Assembly: GCF_003384725.1 (NCBI RefSeq) | Contig: NZ_QNVV01000001.1 | Coordinates: forward strand, 372,001-436,000 | Direction of reading: 5' to 3' | DNA from: Chryseobacterium pennipullorum | Lineage (GTDB): Bacteria > Bacteroidota > Bacteroidia > Flavobacteriales > Weeksellaceae | DNA: 64,000 nucleotides | Shown here: piece by piece, positions 50,834 to 60,306 of the stretch | Numbering within the stretch: position 1 is the first letter of the stretch | How the letters are laid out: each line of letters opens with the position of its first letter | Program-made: the position numbers and the translations under genes | Notes under the pieces: generated by a model | Database searches by the model: none | Told to the model about the DNA's origin: nothing | Seen by the model: the letters and a program-made list of their open reading frames with translations, nothing else

Positions 50834-51462
50834 CAGATATATTTTTCTATGATTGGCATTGCGGTTTCGGCCATTATTCCATATCCTTTTTCGTTGGGAT
50901 GAACACCATCTGCAGAAAGCAGAATCTCTTTATCTTTGAAAAAAGCTGAATAAAAATCGATGTAGGTCAGTGAATCTTTGTCTGCAATATCCTTAAGAAT
51001 ATGATTGTAACGAATCACTTCTTCATTGGATCTTAGTTTCCCAGAATTGACAATCACTCCATCAATTTTTTGGGAAATGGGAAGAATACTGATCAGGTAA
51101 ATGTCATCAGAAAATTGCTTTGCCTGTCGAACTGCATTTTCGATATTCTTTTTAAATTTTTCAGGATCCACCATCTGTCTCCCATTTTTTGCAGCCAGAT
51201 CATTAGCTCCATAAGCTATAAAAACAAGATTACCGTCCGGAGAGTTCCTGGCTGTTAATTCATGGGGCATCCGTTTCATCAGTCCTTCTGTAGTTTCACC
51301 TCCGATACCGAGATTGAACAGGATAAGCTCATCACCGTCCCCCCTATGAAACTGCTGCAGGGCATATCTTTTGAGGATATCTACCCAGCCGCCAAACACT
51401 CCATCATATTCTCCATAAGTGATGCTGTCTCCGAAGAACAGCCCGTATGTAATTTTCTTCAT
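50833..51462 (-). CDS. SGNH/GDSL hydrolase
   Basis: 209 residues. Block I GDSITYGEYDGVFGG (nucleophile Ser), block II LGIGGETTEG, block III YGANDL, block V SADGVHPNEKGY (Asp and His). No signal peptide, so cytosolic. Arylesterase or lysophospholipase-type activity is general for the family; the substrate is unknown. Coupled to the downstream GGCT-like gene. Confidence 0.9.
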   Translation of the reverse strand: MKKITYGLFFGDSITYGEYDGVFGGWVDILKRYALQQFHRGDGDELILFNLGIGGETTEGLMKRMPHELTARNSPDGNLVFIAYGANDLAAKNGRQMVDPEKFKKNIENAVRQAKQFSDDIYLISILPISQKIDGVIVNSGKLRSNEEVIRYNHILKDIADKDSLTYIDFYSAFFKDKEILLSADGVHPNEKGYGIMAETAMPIIEKYI

Positions 51463-51569
51463 GTATTAATCAATTCTTTCTGTTGACCTTTAGTCGCGTA
51501 AAATTAAGAATAAAGGTATGTAAAATGTGATGCCCACGTAAGACCCTATTGACAATATGATATTGCTCG

Positions 51570-51950
51570 TTACCGTAGGATCAACGTAATATTGTGATGG
51601 GATCGTATAATTTCAACCAGGATATCAAACAGAGTTTGTCCTTTTCCTGTATTCAGATCATTAAGTTTTTGCTTCATCAGCTCTATATTGAAGGGCTTCC
51701 CTTGTGTTATTTTGTTCTGATAAAAAGCACGGGTTGCCCTATCCCCCAGGTCTTCCTGTGACTTCTCCGATTCTTCCCACACCATGTCAATTTCCTCATT
51801 GTTTTCAAAGACTCCGAAACCTCCATAAAGGATATCGTCAAAGCCATCAAGGGTTCCTACCTTCCAATCTGTGTCTTTCATCATTAGCCTGGAAACTTCA
51901 TCATAGAAACCTCTCAAAGATGAAAAATGACCGCCATGGATGACGATCAT
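51570..51950 (-). CDS. Barstar-like ribonuclease inhibitor
   Basis: 126 residues from ATG 51950; the longer frame to 51983 overlaps purL. The sequence MIVIHGGHFSSLRGFYDEVSRLMMKDTDWKVGTLDGFDDILYGGFGVFEN follows the barstar pattern (GFYDEV, then LDGF.DILYGGFG). Barstar blocks barnase-type RNases; here no barnase gene is seen within the window. It begins 14 bases after the purL stop, so it is probably co-transcribed with purL. An alternative is an orphan immunity protein. Confidence 0.8.
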   Translation of the reverse strand: MIVIHGGHFSSLRGFYDEVSRLMMKDTDWKVGTLDGFDDILYGGFGVFENNEEIDMVWEESEKSQEDLGDRATRAFYQNKITQGKPFNIELMKQKLNDLNTGKGQTLFDILVEIIRSHHNITLILR

Positions 51951-51963
51951 TTTTCTGTTATTC

Positions 51964-54900
51964 TTATTTGAAGTATTCAACACCGTTTTTAAATATATTG
52001 TGATAATTCGCAGTAGGTATATTTTTCATCAGACCGTCTGTAAAACGTTCCGGGTGTCCCATTCTTCCATAGATCTTTCCACATGGGCTGGTAATTCCTT
52101 CAATTCCGAACAATGAATTATTCGGGTTGAACGGCATTCCATGGGCAATGTTTCCATCAAAGTCGATATATTGGGTCGCTACCTGTCCGTTTTCGTAAAG
52201 TTTTTTGATTTCTTCGTCCGAAGCCATGAAACGTCCTTCACCGTGAGAGATCGGAATGGTAAACGTCTGATCTTTCATTCCTTTCAGCCACGGACTTTCG
52301 TCATTCACCACTTTTACAGTGACCATCTGAGAAATATGTCTTCTGATAGCATTGTGCGCCAGAGTTGGTGAATTCTCATCCAGATCCTTGATTCTTCCGT
52401 AAGGCAGCAGCCCTGATTTTACAAGGGCCTGGAATCCGTTACAGATCCCGATAATCATCCCGTCTCTGTCTAACAATTCGTGCACTGCATTTCTCATTTT
52501 CTCGTTTTTCAGAACGTTAACAATGAATTTTGCAGACCCATCGGGTTCATCACCTGCCGAGAAACCTCCTGAGAACGCTAAGATCTGTGAGGTTCTGATC
52601 TCTTCCACCCAAGCATCAATGCTATCTTCCAGCAGCTGATGACTGATATTGATTAATGGCAGGCTGCTGACTACCGCTCCTTCTTTCTGAAATGCATTCA
52701 GGGTATCGTACTCACAGTTTGTTCCGGGGAATACCGGAGCAAAAACTTTCGGTTGGGCAATACCATGTTTTTTAATGATAATATTTCTTGGATTGATAGA
52801 GTTTTGAGCTGCATCAATATCAACGGTAATTTTTTCTTTTTCCACGGTTGGGAAAAGAGCCTCAAATGTACCTGTATTGGCCTCCTGCAGATCCATAATA
52901 CTGAATTCGAGATCGTTGATCTTTACAACACCGGAATCTTTCACTTCACCGATCAGTTGAAGAGCCGTTGAGCTTACTTCTTCTTTTACTTCGATGATCA
53001 GGCTTCCTATATTCTTTGCAAGAAGCGCTTTTTCTTCCGCATTGATCTCTGCTCCCAATCTGTTTCCAAAGCTCATCTTTGCCAATGCCACCGCTACTCC
53101 ACCTTCTTTCACTGTTTTTACGGAAACAATTTTTCCGGTTTTGATGTGTTCGAAGATGAATTCAAAAACTTCTTTTAAAGCATTATAGTTGGGAAGGCCA
53201 TTTTCCTGAGGAATATGATTGAATAAATACAGCTTATTGCCTGCATTTTTAAATTCAGGAGAAATGATATTCTGCTTGTCACCATTGGCACAAGCAAAAG
53301 AAATCAACGTAGGTGGAACATTCAGATCCTGATAGGTCCCACTCATGGAGTCCTTCCCTCCAATGGCTGCAAGGCCCAGGTTGATCTGAGCATCATAAGC
53401 TCCCAACAGGGAAGCTAAAGGTTTACCCCATTTTTCAGGAGACTGACCCAGTTTCTCAAAATACTCCTGGAAGCTTAATCTTATATTCTTATAATCTCCC
53501 CCCATGGCAACGATCTTTGCAACACTTTCTACCACTGCATAAGACGCTCCCAATAATGAGTTTTGTTTGGAAATTTCAGCATCGAATCCCCAGCTTGCCA
53601 GAGAAACAGTTTTGATATCTTTTGCTCCCAGAACGGGTAATGTCTGAACACTTCCCTCCATCAGCGTCTGCTGATATTTCCCACCTAAAGGCATGGCTAC
53701 TGTTGTTCCTCCAACTGAAGAGTCAAACATTTCCAGCAACCCTTTTTGGGAAGCAACATTTTTATCTTTTAGTATATTCAGGAAATTGTCTTTCGTGAAT
53801 GCTTTGGCTTCTTCTTTTACTTCTTCAAGGTGGTTGATTTTTACCACCTGAGATTTTGAACATCCGTTGGTATCCAGAAATTCTCTTGAAAGATCTACAA
53901 TTTTATCTCCTTTCCAGAACATCTGCATTCTTCCGGAGTCGGTTACTTTGGCCACTTCTACCGCAACAATATTTTCCGCTTCACAGAATCTGATAAACTG
54001 ATCTTTATCTTTCGGGTCTACCACTACGGCCATTCTTTCCTGAGATTCAGAAATGGCAAGCTCAGTTCCGTTCAGTCCTTCATATTTTAAAGGCAATACA
54101 TCCAGGTTCACCTCCAGGGAGTCTGCAATTTCACCGATAGCAACAGATACACCTCCTGCACCAAAGTCATTTGATTTTTTGATCAGCTTTGTCAGTTCAG
54201 GATTTCTGAACAGCCTCTGAATCTTACGTTCCTCCACAGCATTTCCTTTCTGAACTTCAGAGCTCATGGTGTGGATAGAGGTTTCATCCTGCTCTTTCGA
54301 GCTTCCGCTGGCACCACCAACACCATCACGGCCGGTAGCCCCTCCTAAAATAATAATGGAATCTCCATTAGCCGGCTTCTCGCGTCTCACCCAGTCTACC
54401 GGTACAGCACCGGTAACGAAACCAACCTCCATTCTTTTGGCCTTATAGCCTTCATCATAGATTTCAGAAACCATTGTTGTTGCCAGACCGATCTGGTTAC
54501 CATAGGATGAGTACCCGTTGGCAGCCTGCTTGGTAATGGTTTTCTGAGGCAATTTACCTGGCAATGTTTGGTCTACTGATTCTAAAACATCAGCGGCTCC
54601 TGTTAACCTCATGGCCTGGAATACAAAAGATCTTCCGGATAACGGATCTCTGATGGCACCTCCCAGGCAGGTTGATGCTCCCCCGAAAGGTTCAATCTCC
54701 GTAGGGTGATTGTGGGTTTCATTTTTGAACAACAGATACCATGGTTCTTTTTTACCATCATATTCTGCTTCAATCTGGATGGTACAGGCGTTGATCTCAT
54801 CTGAGATCACCAGGTTATCAAGATTTCCGGTTTTATGGAAATATTTACCACATACCGTAGCCAGATCCATCAGGGAAATCGGCTTCAGCTCACGGCCTAA

Positions 54901-55659
54901 GAATTTTCTTTTTTCGATATAGTCATTGAAAATGGTTTCCAATGTATGTTTGAACTGTCCTTCAAACTGAATGTCTGACAGCTGTGTTTCGAACGTCGTA
55001 TGACGGCAGTGGTCACTCCAATAGGTGTCTAATACTTTCAGTTCTGTTTCCGTAGGGTTTCTCTGTTCGGTTCTGAAATATTCCTGAATAAATTTCAGGT
55101 CATCCAGTCCTAACGCAAAACCATGATTATTGTAAAAATTCTCGAGTTCAGCATCATTATAACTGATGAAGTTTTCGTGGATGATTACTTTTGACGGTAT
55201 TTCATCGGCAGGGATATCCAGAATGGAAAGATCTTTTTCCTGAGACTCTACTTTGTTGATAAGCAAATCCTTGATCTTTACCAAATCGGTATCGGATACT
55301 CCTTCAAATTCGATCAGCTTTCCACTTCTTACTTTTGATTTCTCATTTTCCGTCAGCAAAGCAATACATTGTTCTGCAGAGTCTGCTCTCTGGTCATACT
55401 GACCTGGCAGGAACTCCATAGCGAAATGGATGCTTTTTGCAGGGTTTTCTGTATGTAAGATATCCGTAACAGGATCTACAAAAGTATTATTTACTACTTT
55501 TTCGAATTCTCCTTCATTCAAATTGAAAATGTCATACACATTGTAGACCTTTACGCTTTGAACCTCCGGAACAACTGCTTTTACTTCATCAAAAATTTTT
55601 GGACTTTCCACATCGAAAATTCCTCTTTTTTCTACGAAAATTCTTTTGTTATTAGACAT
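51964..55659 (-). CDS. purL: Phosphoribosylformylglycinamidine synthase
   Basis: Fourth step of de novo purine synthesis: FGAR plus glutamine plus ATP to FGAM. The large fused type, 1,231 residues: an N-terminal PurS-like region (about 1-150), two AIR-synthase-like halves (about 180-960; YWSDHCRHTTFET, KNETHNHPTEIEPFGGASTCLGGAIRD, GGATGRDGVGGASGSS, KSNDFGAGG), and a C-terminal glutamine amidotransferase (about 970-1231; MIIGICNGFQALVKSGLLP with the Cys nucleophile, ISHGEGRF). Cytosolic. Confidence 0.97.
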   Translation of the reverse strand: MSNNKRIFVEKRGIFDVESPKIFDEVKAVVPEVQSVKVYNVYDIFNLNEGEFEKVVNNTFVDPVTDILHTENPAKSIHFAMEFLPGQYDQRADSAEQCIALLTENEKSKVRSGKLIEFEGVSDTDLVKIKDLLINKVESQEKDLSILDIPADEIPSKVIIHENFISYNDAELENFYNNHGFALGLDDLKFIQEYFRTEQRNPTETELKVLDTYWSDHCRHTTFETQLSDIQFEGQFKHTLETIFNDYIEKRKFLGRELKPISLMDLATVCGKYFHKTGNLDNLVISDEINACTIQIEAEYDGKKEPWYLLFKNETHNHPTEIEPFGGASTCLGGAIRDPLSGRSFVFQAMRLTGAADVLESVDQTLPGKLPQKTITKQAANGYSSYGNQIGLATTMVSEIYDEGYKAKRMEVGFVTGAVPVDWVRREKPANGDSIIILGGATGRDGVGGASGSSKEQDETSIHTMSSEVQKGNAVEERKIQRLFRNPELTKLIKKSNDFGAGGVSVAIGEIADSLEVNLDVLPLKYEGLNGTELAISESQERMAVVVDPKDKDQFIRFCEAENIVAVEVAKVTDSGRMQMFWKGDKIVDLSREFLDTNGCSKSQVVKINHLEEVKEEAKAFTKDNFLNILKDKNVASQKGLLEMFDSSVGGTTVAMPLGGKYQQTLMEGSVQTLPVLGAKDIKTVSLASWGFDAEISKQNSLLGASYAVVESVAKIVAMGGDYKNIRLSFQEYFEKLGQSPEKWGKPLASLLGAYDAQINLGLAAIGGKDSMSGTYQDLNVPPTLISFACANGDKQNIISPEFKNAGNKLYLFNHIPQENGLPNYNALKEVFEFIFEHIKTGKIVSVKTVKEGGVAVALAKMSFGNRLGAEINAEEKALLAKNIGSLIIEVKEEVSSTALQLIGEVKDSGVVKINDLEFSIMDLQEANTGTFEALFPTVEKEKITVDIDAAQNSINPRNIIIKKHGIAQPKVFAPVFPGTNCEYDTLNAFQKEGAVVSSLPLINISHQLLEDSIDAWVEEIRTSQILAFSGGFSAGDEPDGSAKFIVNVLKNEKMRNAVHELLDRDGMIIGICNGFQALVKSGLLPYGRIKDLDENSPTLAHNAIRRHISQMVTVKVVNDESPWLKGMKDQTFTIPISHGEGRFMASDEEIKKLYENGQVATQYIDFDGNIAHGMPFNPNNSLFGIEGITSPCGKIYGRMGHPERFTDGLMKNIPTANYHNIFKNGVEYFK

Positions 55660-55837
55660 TAGATGTCAGATTTTAATATTAGATTTATTTTTCTTTTACT
55701 TTCTGAGTTCAGCGCACCTGTCAGATGATGATCCTATGTTCTTTCTATACCGGCCGCTCTTTTTTTGGTGTTGTCAGCACCTTTATTTTGGAGTACAAAT
55801 TTACTCTTTTTTACGTTCTTTACCCTCAATCTTTTTC

Positions 55838-57253
55838 CTATAATATCAGTGACAGGTTATTATCTTTGGTACCGTCGTTATTAGATGCATTTTTAGAGGC
55901 TCCTATCCATTCTTCTTTATTCAATACAAATTTGAAAGAATAGATTTTTCCCTTTTCAAACTGAGATACCGGGATCTCCAATTCATAACGGTTTTTATCC
56001 TTTTTTACCATTTGATATTCCTTATTTTCAGGATTCCAGTTATTGAAACTTCCTGCTACGAAAAGATCAGCGTCTAAATTTACAGGATGTGTATAAGAGA
56101 AAACCACTTTATCTCCTTTTACGGTATATCCATATACCTGCTTCTTATCTGACGTTGAAGTAAGATCCTCCACCAAGCTGGTGGTCCCGTCATAAAGCTG
56201 ACCAAATGTTTCCGGTCCGTTAATATTTACAATAATACAGACTCCAATATTCAAATCGGGAAATACGGTAAACAAGCTATTTATTCCATAGGATCCTCCA
56301 TGCTTAAATCCTCTTTTCCCATATTTTGTGATCATGTATGTATCCCAGAAATATCCAGACCAGCCTTCTTTGCTGTTGTCTATATTTCTTTGAGACTCCT
56401 GTACTATTTCATTTTCTGAATCCAGCTCTTCTTTCAAAAACTTCATCATATCTCCCATTGTAGATTGGGTTTTGGCACCTCCTGCGCCCCATAGAAGGCT
56501 TTTCGGGACCGGCATCAGTCGGCCATTATTATGATATCCATTGGCTGGTACGTCATTTTTTCCAAGTTCAAGTTTGGTATGAGTCATCCCGTTTTTTGAA
56601 AAGATGTTTTCTTTTAAAAGGGTTTCATAGCTTTTTCCATATATATTTTCCAACATAAGGCCTGTCATTTCAAGACTTAAATTGCTGTATTTATATTCTG
56701 TTCCGGGCTTCATATCTAATCTGACGTTTGCCAGATCTTTTTTAAAGTCTTCTTTTGTATATCCTTCACCAAGTTTCTCATACAGAAAAGGAGTTTCATC
56801 CGTCATGTTTTTCCTTAATTCATCATCAATGGGAAGGTTTCTAGGTAAAGCAGTCTTATAAGAGATCAGGTCACGCACTTTAATCGGAACTCCGTTATAT
56901 TCTAAGTTTGGATAGGAACCTTTCAGATATTTTCGTACGTCATCATTAAGATTTACTTTTCCCTCCAGAACTGCCTGAGCCAATAACTGACCTGTAAAAA
57001 GCTTAGTGATGGAAGCAATGGCAAAGTAAGTGTTATTGTCTGCCTTATTTCCTTTTCCTTTGTCTATCTCGCCAAAGTGTTTGGTATACATTTTTCCGTC
57101 TTTAATAATCCCGACAGAAACAGAGTATGCTTTGGACTCTTTTGCAACCTTCTCAGCTGCTGCATCGATGATTGAGTAAACCTTTTTATCAGTTTGTGCA
57201 TGATTCTTCACAAATGCTAAGGCAAAGATCAGTACGAATATGCTCTTTCTCAT
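55838..57253 (-). CDS. Serine hydrolase (class C beta-lactamase-like) with CBM48-like C-terminal domain
   Basis: 471 residues with a signal peptide (MRKSIFVLIFALAFVKNHAQ). Catalytic Ser and Lys in FAIASITKLFTGQLLAQAV, Tyr in YKYSNLSLEMTGLML, and HGGSYG as the KTG-equivalent. A C-terminal domain (about 380-471; DADLFVAGSFNNWNPENKEYQMVKKDKNRYELEI) has the glycogen-binding E-set fold. It could be a peptidoglycan-acting or esterase-like DD-peptidase relative; a beta-lactam-hydrolysing role is not supported. The WG-repeat gene ends 15 bases upstream, so they form an operon. Confidence 0.88.
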   Translation of the reverse strand: MRKSIFVLIFALAFVKNHAQTDKKVYSIIDAAAEKVAKESKAYSVSVGIIKDGKMYTKHFGEIDKGKGNKADNNTYFAIASITKLFTGQLLAQAVLEGKVNLNDDVRKYLKGSYPNLEYNGVPIKVRDLISYKTALPRNLPIDDELRKNMTDETPFLYEKLGEGYTKEDFKKDLANVRLDMKPGTEYKYSNLSLEMTGLMLENIYGKSYETLLKENIFSKNGMTHTKLELGKNDVPANGYHNNGRLMPVPKSLLWGAGGAKTQSTMGDMMKFLKEELDSENEIVQESQRNIDNSKEGWSGYFWDTYMITKYGKRGFKHGGSYGINSLFTVFPDLNIGVCIIVNINGPETFGQLYDGTTSLVEDLTSTSDKKQVYGYTVKGDKVVFSYTHPVNLDADLFVAGSFNNWNPENKEYQMVKKDKNRYELEIPVSQFEKGKIYSFKFVLNKEEWIGASKNASNNDGTKDNNLSLIL

Positions 57254-57268
57254 TAAATTGAATTCAGG

Positions 57269-58234
57269 TTATGGGTTAAGTTTGTTTGGGTTATCAGAAT
57301 GTTTTTTCTGAAATTGTTTTGCTTCTTTCATTTCATTTTCAAACCATTCTTCAAAAGGAACTTTTTTCTCAACATCATCAATGGCATAGAATATTTTGCC
57401 ATTATCAGAAACCAGAAATTTAAAGCGGTACAACATTCCAAGATCCTTTTTTCTGTAATCATAGGTATTCACCTGATAGTATGGAAAATTTTCCTTAGGT
57501 CTTTCTACAATCTCAAAAAACAGTTTTTTCTCATTCTCTGACAACTTATTGTAAACGTTCACATAGTAAAGATCTGAAAGTTTCTTATTCTGTTTCTCAA
57601 AAAACTGAAGGATATTTTTTTCTTTGTCATTGTACTGAAAAGGATTCGGATAATACTTTCCGTTGATCTCCACATCATTTTCAGAGTATTTGGTAAGCGG
57701 CTGTACGGTTTGCCCTTTAGCATTCATGACGCCCCAGGTTCCCCCTACGATAGCTTTATGCTCAGCATCTGTTTTTTCCCAATCACAGCCATCACAGAAA
57801 GAGGCATATCCGTAATTGAAAAAAGAGGCAAAGTTGTGTTTGGGTTCAATCACCGTTTTTCCATTTCGGTCTGCAAAGCCAAATTTCCCGTCTTTAACAA
57901 ACCGTCTTACTCCTTCCGAGAAGTAATCCGGACCATTGTCATACAAAAATGGCTTATACAGAAAATTTCCCTGCCTGTCATACACGTATCCCCATGTATT
58001 TTTCTCATAGGCCGTTCCTACTTTCTCACCGTCGAATAAAATGGTCTCTCCCTCTACAGGATCGCCGTCTCTGAGGTATCCATAAATCTTAAATTCTGCA
58101 GGAACAATAATCTTTCCTGCTTTATTCTTTACGCCAACCAGAGAGTCTCTGGTTTTGAAATAATGTAAAATTTCTTTTCCCTGGGAAAAAGAAAGAATGG
58201 GGATGAATACAATGGCTAATAGTATTTTTTTCAT
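57269..58234 (-). CDS. WG-repeat secreted protein
   Basis: 321 residues from ATG 58234 (MKKILLAIVFIPILSFS-Q, a signal peptide). Contains WG-type repeats: TAYEKNTWGYVYDRQGNFLYKPF, DGKFGFADRNGKTVIEPK and GGTWGVMNAKGQTVQP. WG repeats build beta-propeller-like binding surfaces of unknown ligands. Co-transcribed with the serine hydrolase downstream; separated from purB by a hairpin. Confidence 0.85.
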   Translation of the reverse strand: MKKILLAIVFIPILSFSQGKEILHYFKTRDSLVGVKNKAGKIIVPAEFKIYGYLRDGDPVEGETILFDGEKVGTAYEKNTWGYVYDRQGNFLYKPFLYDNGPDYFSEGVRRFVKDGKFGFADRNGKTVIEPKHNFASFFNYGYASFCDGCDWEKTDAEHKAIVGGTWGVMNAKGQTVQPLTKYSENDVEINGKYYPNPFQYNDKEKNILQFFEKQNKKLSDLYYVNVYNKLSENEKKLFFEIVERPKENFPYYQVNTYDYRKKDLGMLYRFKFLVSDNGKIFYAIDDVEKKVPFEEWFENEMKEAKQFQKKHSDNPNKLNP

Positions 58235-58249
58235 AGCAATCCTGATGGA

Positions 58250-58281
58250 AATAAAATATGCAGCCCCAAAGGACTGCATAT
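58250..58281 (-). terminator. Hairpin between purB and the WG-repeat gene
   Basis: Minus strand ATATGCAG / CTGCATAT with inner CC/GG pairs, followed by TTTATTT. Probable attenuator or terminator of purB, separating the WG-repeat operon. Confidence 0.7.
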
Positions 58282-58285
58282 TGTT

Positions 58286-59713
58286 TTATACTTTAAGATC
58301 AGCCTCTAATCCTATAAGGTCTTTATTCTGGTCCAGAATCGGCTGTACTTCATTTTTAATGAATTCTTCCGTCTGGATGGGGGCAAACCCGATAAAGTTC
58401 TTAGGATCTAAAACTTCTTTTAATTTTGATTTGTCTAATTTCAAAGAATCATCATTTAAGATTCTTTCGATCAGGTCATTTTCTTTCCCTTCTACTTTCA
58501 CTTTCTTGGAAGCTTCCATAGAATGTACTCTGATCACTTCGTGGATTTCCTGACGGTCACCACCGGCTTTTACTTCTTCCATGATTATGTACTCAGTTGC
58601 CATGAAAGGAAGTTCTTCTTCAATATGCTTGTTGATTCTGTTCGGATACACAACGATCCCGTTCATGATATTGTTCCAGATCAATAGGATGGCATCCACT
58701 GCCAGAAATGCCTGAGGAATTGTTAATCTTTTGTTCGCAGAGTCATCCAGTGTTCTTTCAAACCATTGTGTGGAAGCTACCATTGCAGAACTTGTTGTCA
58801 AAGACATTACATATTTTGCCAAAGCCCCGATTCTTTCGCTTCTCATCGGATTACGTTTGTAAGCCATTGCCGATGAACCGATCTGGTTTTTCTCAAACGG
58901 CTCTTCAATTTCCTTAAGATTTTGAAGTAGGCGTAAGTCATTGGTGAATTTATGAGCGGATTGAGCAATATTTCCCAATAAAGCAACCACTTTAGCATCA
59001 ATTTTCCTATCGTACGTCTGTCCGGAAACTCCGAATACTTTTTCGAATCCGAATCTTTTTGAAAGTTCTTTATCTAAGTGCTTCACTTTAGAATAATCAC
59101 CATTGAAAAGTTCAAGGAAACTTGCGGCAGTTCCCGTGGTTCCTTTTACGCCTCTGAAACGAAGTGTTTCCAGGAAGAAATCCAATTCTTCGATGTCAAG
59201 AACCAAACTCTGTAACCAAAGGGTAGCTCTTTTTCCCACTGTAGTCAGCTGAGCCGGCTGGAAGTGGGTAAATCCTAAAGTCGGAAGATCTTTATACTGA
59301 ATGGCAAAGTCTGCCAGGCCTTTGATTACATTAACCAATTTTTTCTTTAAGATTAAAAGCCCGTCACGGATCTGAATAAGGTCCGTATTGTCTCCTACAA
59401 AAGCTGAAGTCGCTCCCAAATGGATAATTCCCTTTGCTGAAGGTGCCACATCACCATAGGTGTGAACGTGCGCCATTACATCATGACGGAATTTCTTTTC
59501 GTATTCTGCGGCTTTATCGTAATCGATATTTTCTGCTTGTGCTTTCAGTTCTGCAATCTGCTCATCTGTAATTTCAAGACCAAGGTCTTTTTCGATCTCA
59601 GCTAAAGCGATCCAAAGCTTTCTCCAGGTACGGAATTTGTTATTATGTGAGAAATTAAACAACATTTCTTCACTGGAATAGCGCTCTTCCAATGGATTTT
59701 TGTAGGAATTCAT
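58286..59713 (-). CDS. purB: Adenylosuccinate lyase
   Basis: Two steps of purine synthesis: SAICAR to AICAR plus fumarate, and adenylosuccinate to AMP plus fumarate. 475 residues, fumarase/aspartase superfamily. Signature IGSSAMAYKRNPMRSERIGALA, HLGATSAFVGDNTDL, and GFTHFQPAQLTTVGKRATLW. Lies with purL on the same strand, with two unrelated secreted-protein genes in between. Confidence 0.97.
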   Translation of the reverse strand: MNSYKNPLEERYSSEEMLFNFSHNNKFRTWRKLWIALAEIEKDLGLEITDEQIAELKAQAENIDYDKAAEYEKKFRHDVMAHVHTYGDVAPSAKGIIHLGATSAFVGDNTDLIQIRDGLLILKKKLVNVIKGLADFAIQYKDLPTLGFTHFQPAQLTTVGKRATLWLQSLVLDIEELDFFLETLRFRGVKGTTGTAASFLELFNGDYSKVKHLDKELSKRFGFEKVFGVSGQTYDRKIDAKVVALLGNIAQSAHKFTNDLRLLQNLKEIEEPFEKNQIGSSAMAYKRNPMRSERIGALAKYVMSLTTSSAMVASTQWFERTLDDSANKRLTIPQAFLAVDAILLIWNNIMNGIVVYPNRINKHIEEELPFMATEYIIMEEVKAGGDRQEIHEVIRVHSMEASKKVKVEGKENDLIERILNDDSLKLDKSKLKEVLDPKNFIGFAPIQTEEFIKNEVQPILDQNKDLIGLEADLKV

Positions 59714-59831
59714 TCGTTCTTTTACTTTTTAGATGTACAAAAATACGGTTTTTCAGTGAGAGATAAAAATCCTGTTTTCATGATTTTTCTACCGCTTTTT
59801 TACCGGTTTTTTATCGATCTGGAATGATCAC

Positions 59832-59862
59832 AAAAAAATGTTATCCCTATTTGAGATAACAT
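59832..59862 (-). terminator. Terminator after the double-glycine peptide gene
   Basis: Minus strand ATGTTATC / GATAACAT, loop of 9, followed by TTTTTTTG. The 8-bp stem is perfect. Confidence 0.82.
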
Positions 59863-59886
59863 CTTTTGTTCATTGTCCCTGTCAGA

Positions 59887-60027
59887 TTAATCAATAAGTC
59901 CGCATGGTGATCCTACAGGAATACATTTTTTCACGAATGAGCACCAGAAGTACCCGGGTAAACACATCGGAATACCTCCCTGCATTGTTTTCAATTCTTT
60001 TTTTGAAAGTTTTTTCAGATTTTTCAT
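59887..60027 (-). CDS. Bacteriocin-like peptide with double-glycine leader
   Basis: 46 codons too short for most gene callers. The leader MKNLKKLSKKELKTMQGG ends in a GG cleavage site preceded by hydrophobic residues at the usual positions, as in class II bacteriocin and ComC-type leaders. The predicted 28-residue core starts IPMC and holds four cysteines (C22, C29, C35, C42), suitable for two disulfides. It has its own terminator and lies alone between two minus-strand genes. No C39-peptidase transporter, immunity or modification gene is in the window. Peptides of this leader type are common in Chryseobacterium; the activity is unknown. Confidence 0.8.
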   Translation of the reverse strand: MKNLKKLSKKELKTMQGGIPMCLPGYFWCSFVKKCIPVGSPCGLID

Positions 60028-60187
60028 AGTTACATTTTTTAGTTTTTCCTACTCTATTAGCTTTTCGGATACTGCTTTAATTTGTTATAGCAATATACCT
60101 ATTTTTACATAAAAAAAACATAAAATACTGATATAAAAAACCTTACCTACCCTATATCCTCCTAATATGAGCTCATCCACGGCCAAA

Positions 60188-60224
60188 AACAAAAGCTATC
60201 CCATTTCTGAGATAGCTTTTATCT
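60188..60224 (-). terminator. Terminator after 60307 gene
   Basis: Minus strand AAAAGCTATC / GATAGCTTTT, 10 bp perfect, followed by GTTTTTGG. Confidence 0.8.
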
Positions 60225-60306
60225 TTATCCTGCTCTTCTTTTCTCTCCAAATCCATGCGTACAGATAAGAATACCATCAGCCATAACGATCTTTCAAATA
60301 ATTGAT

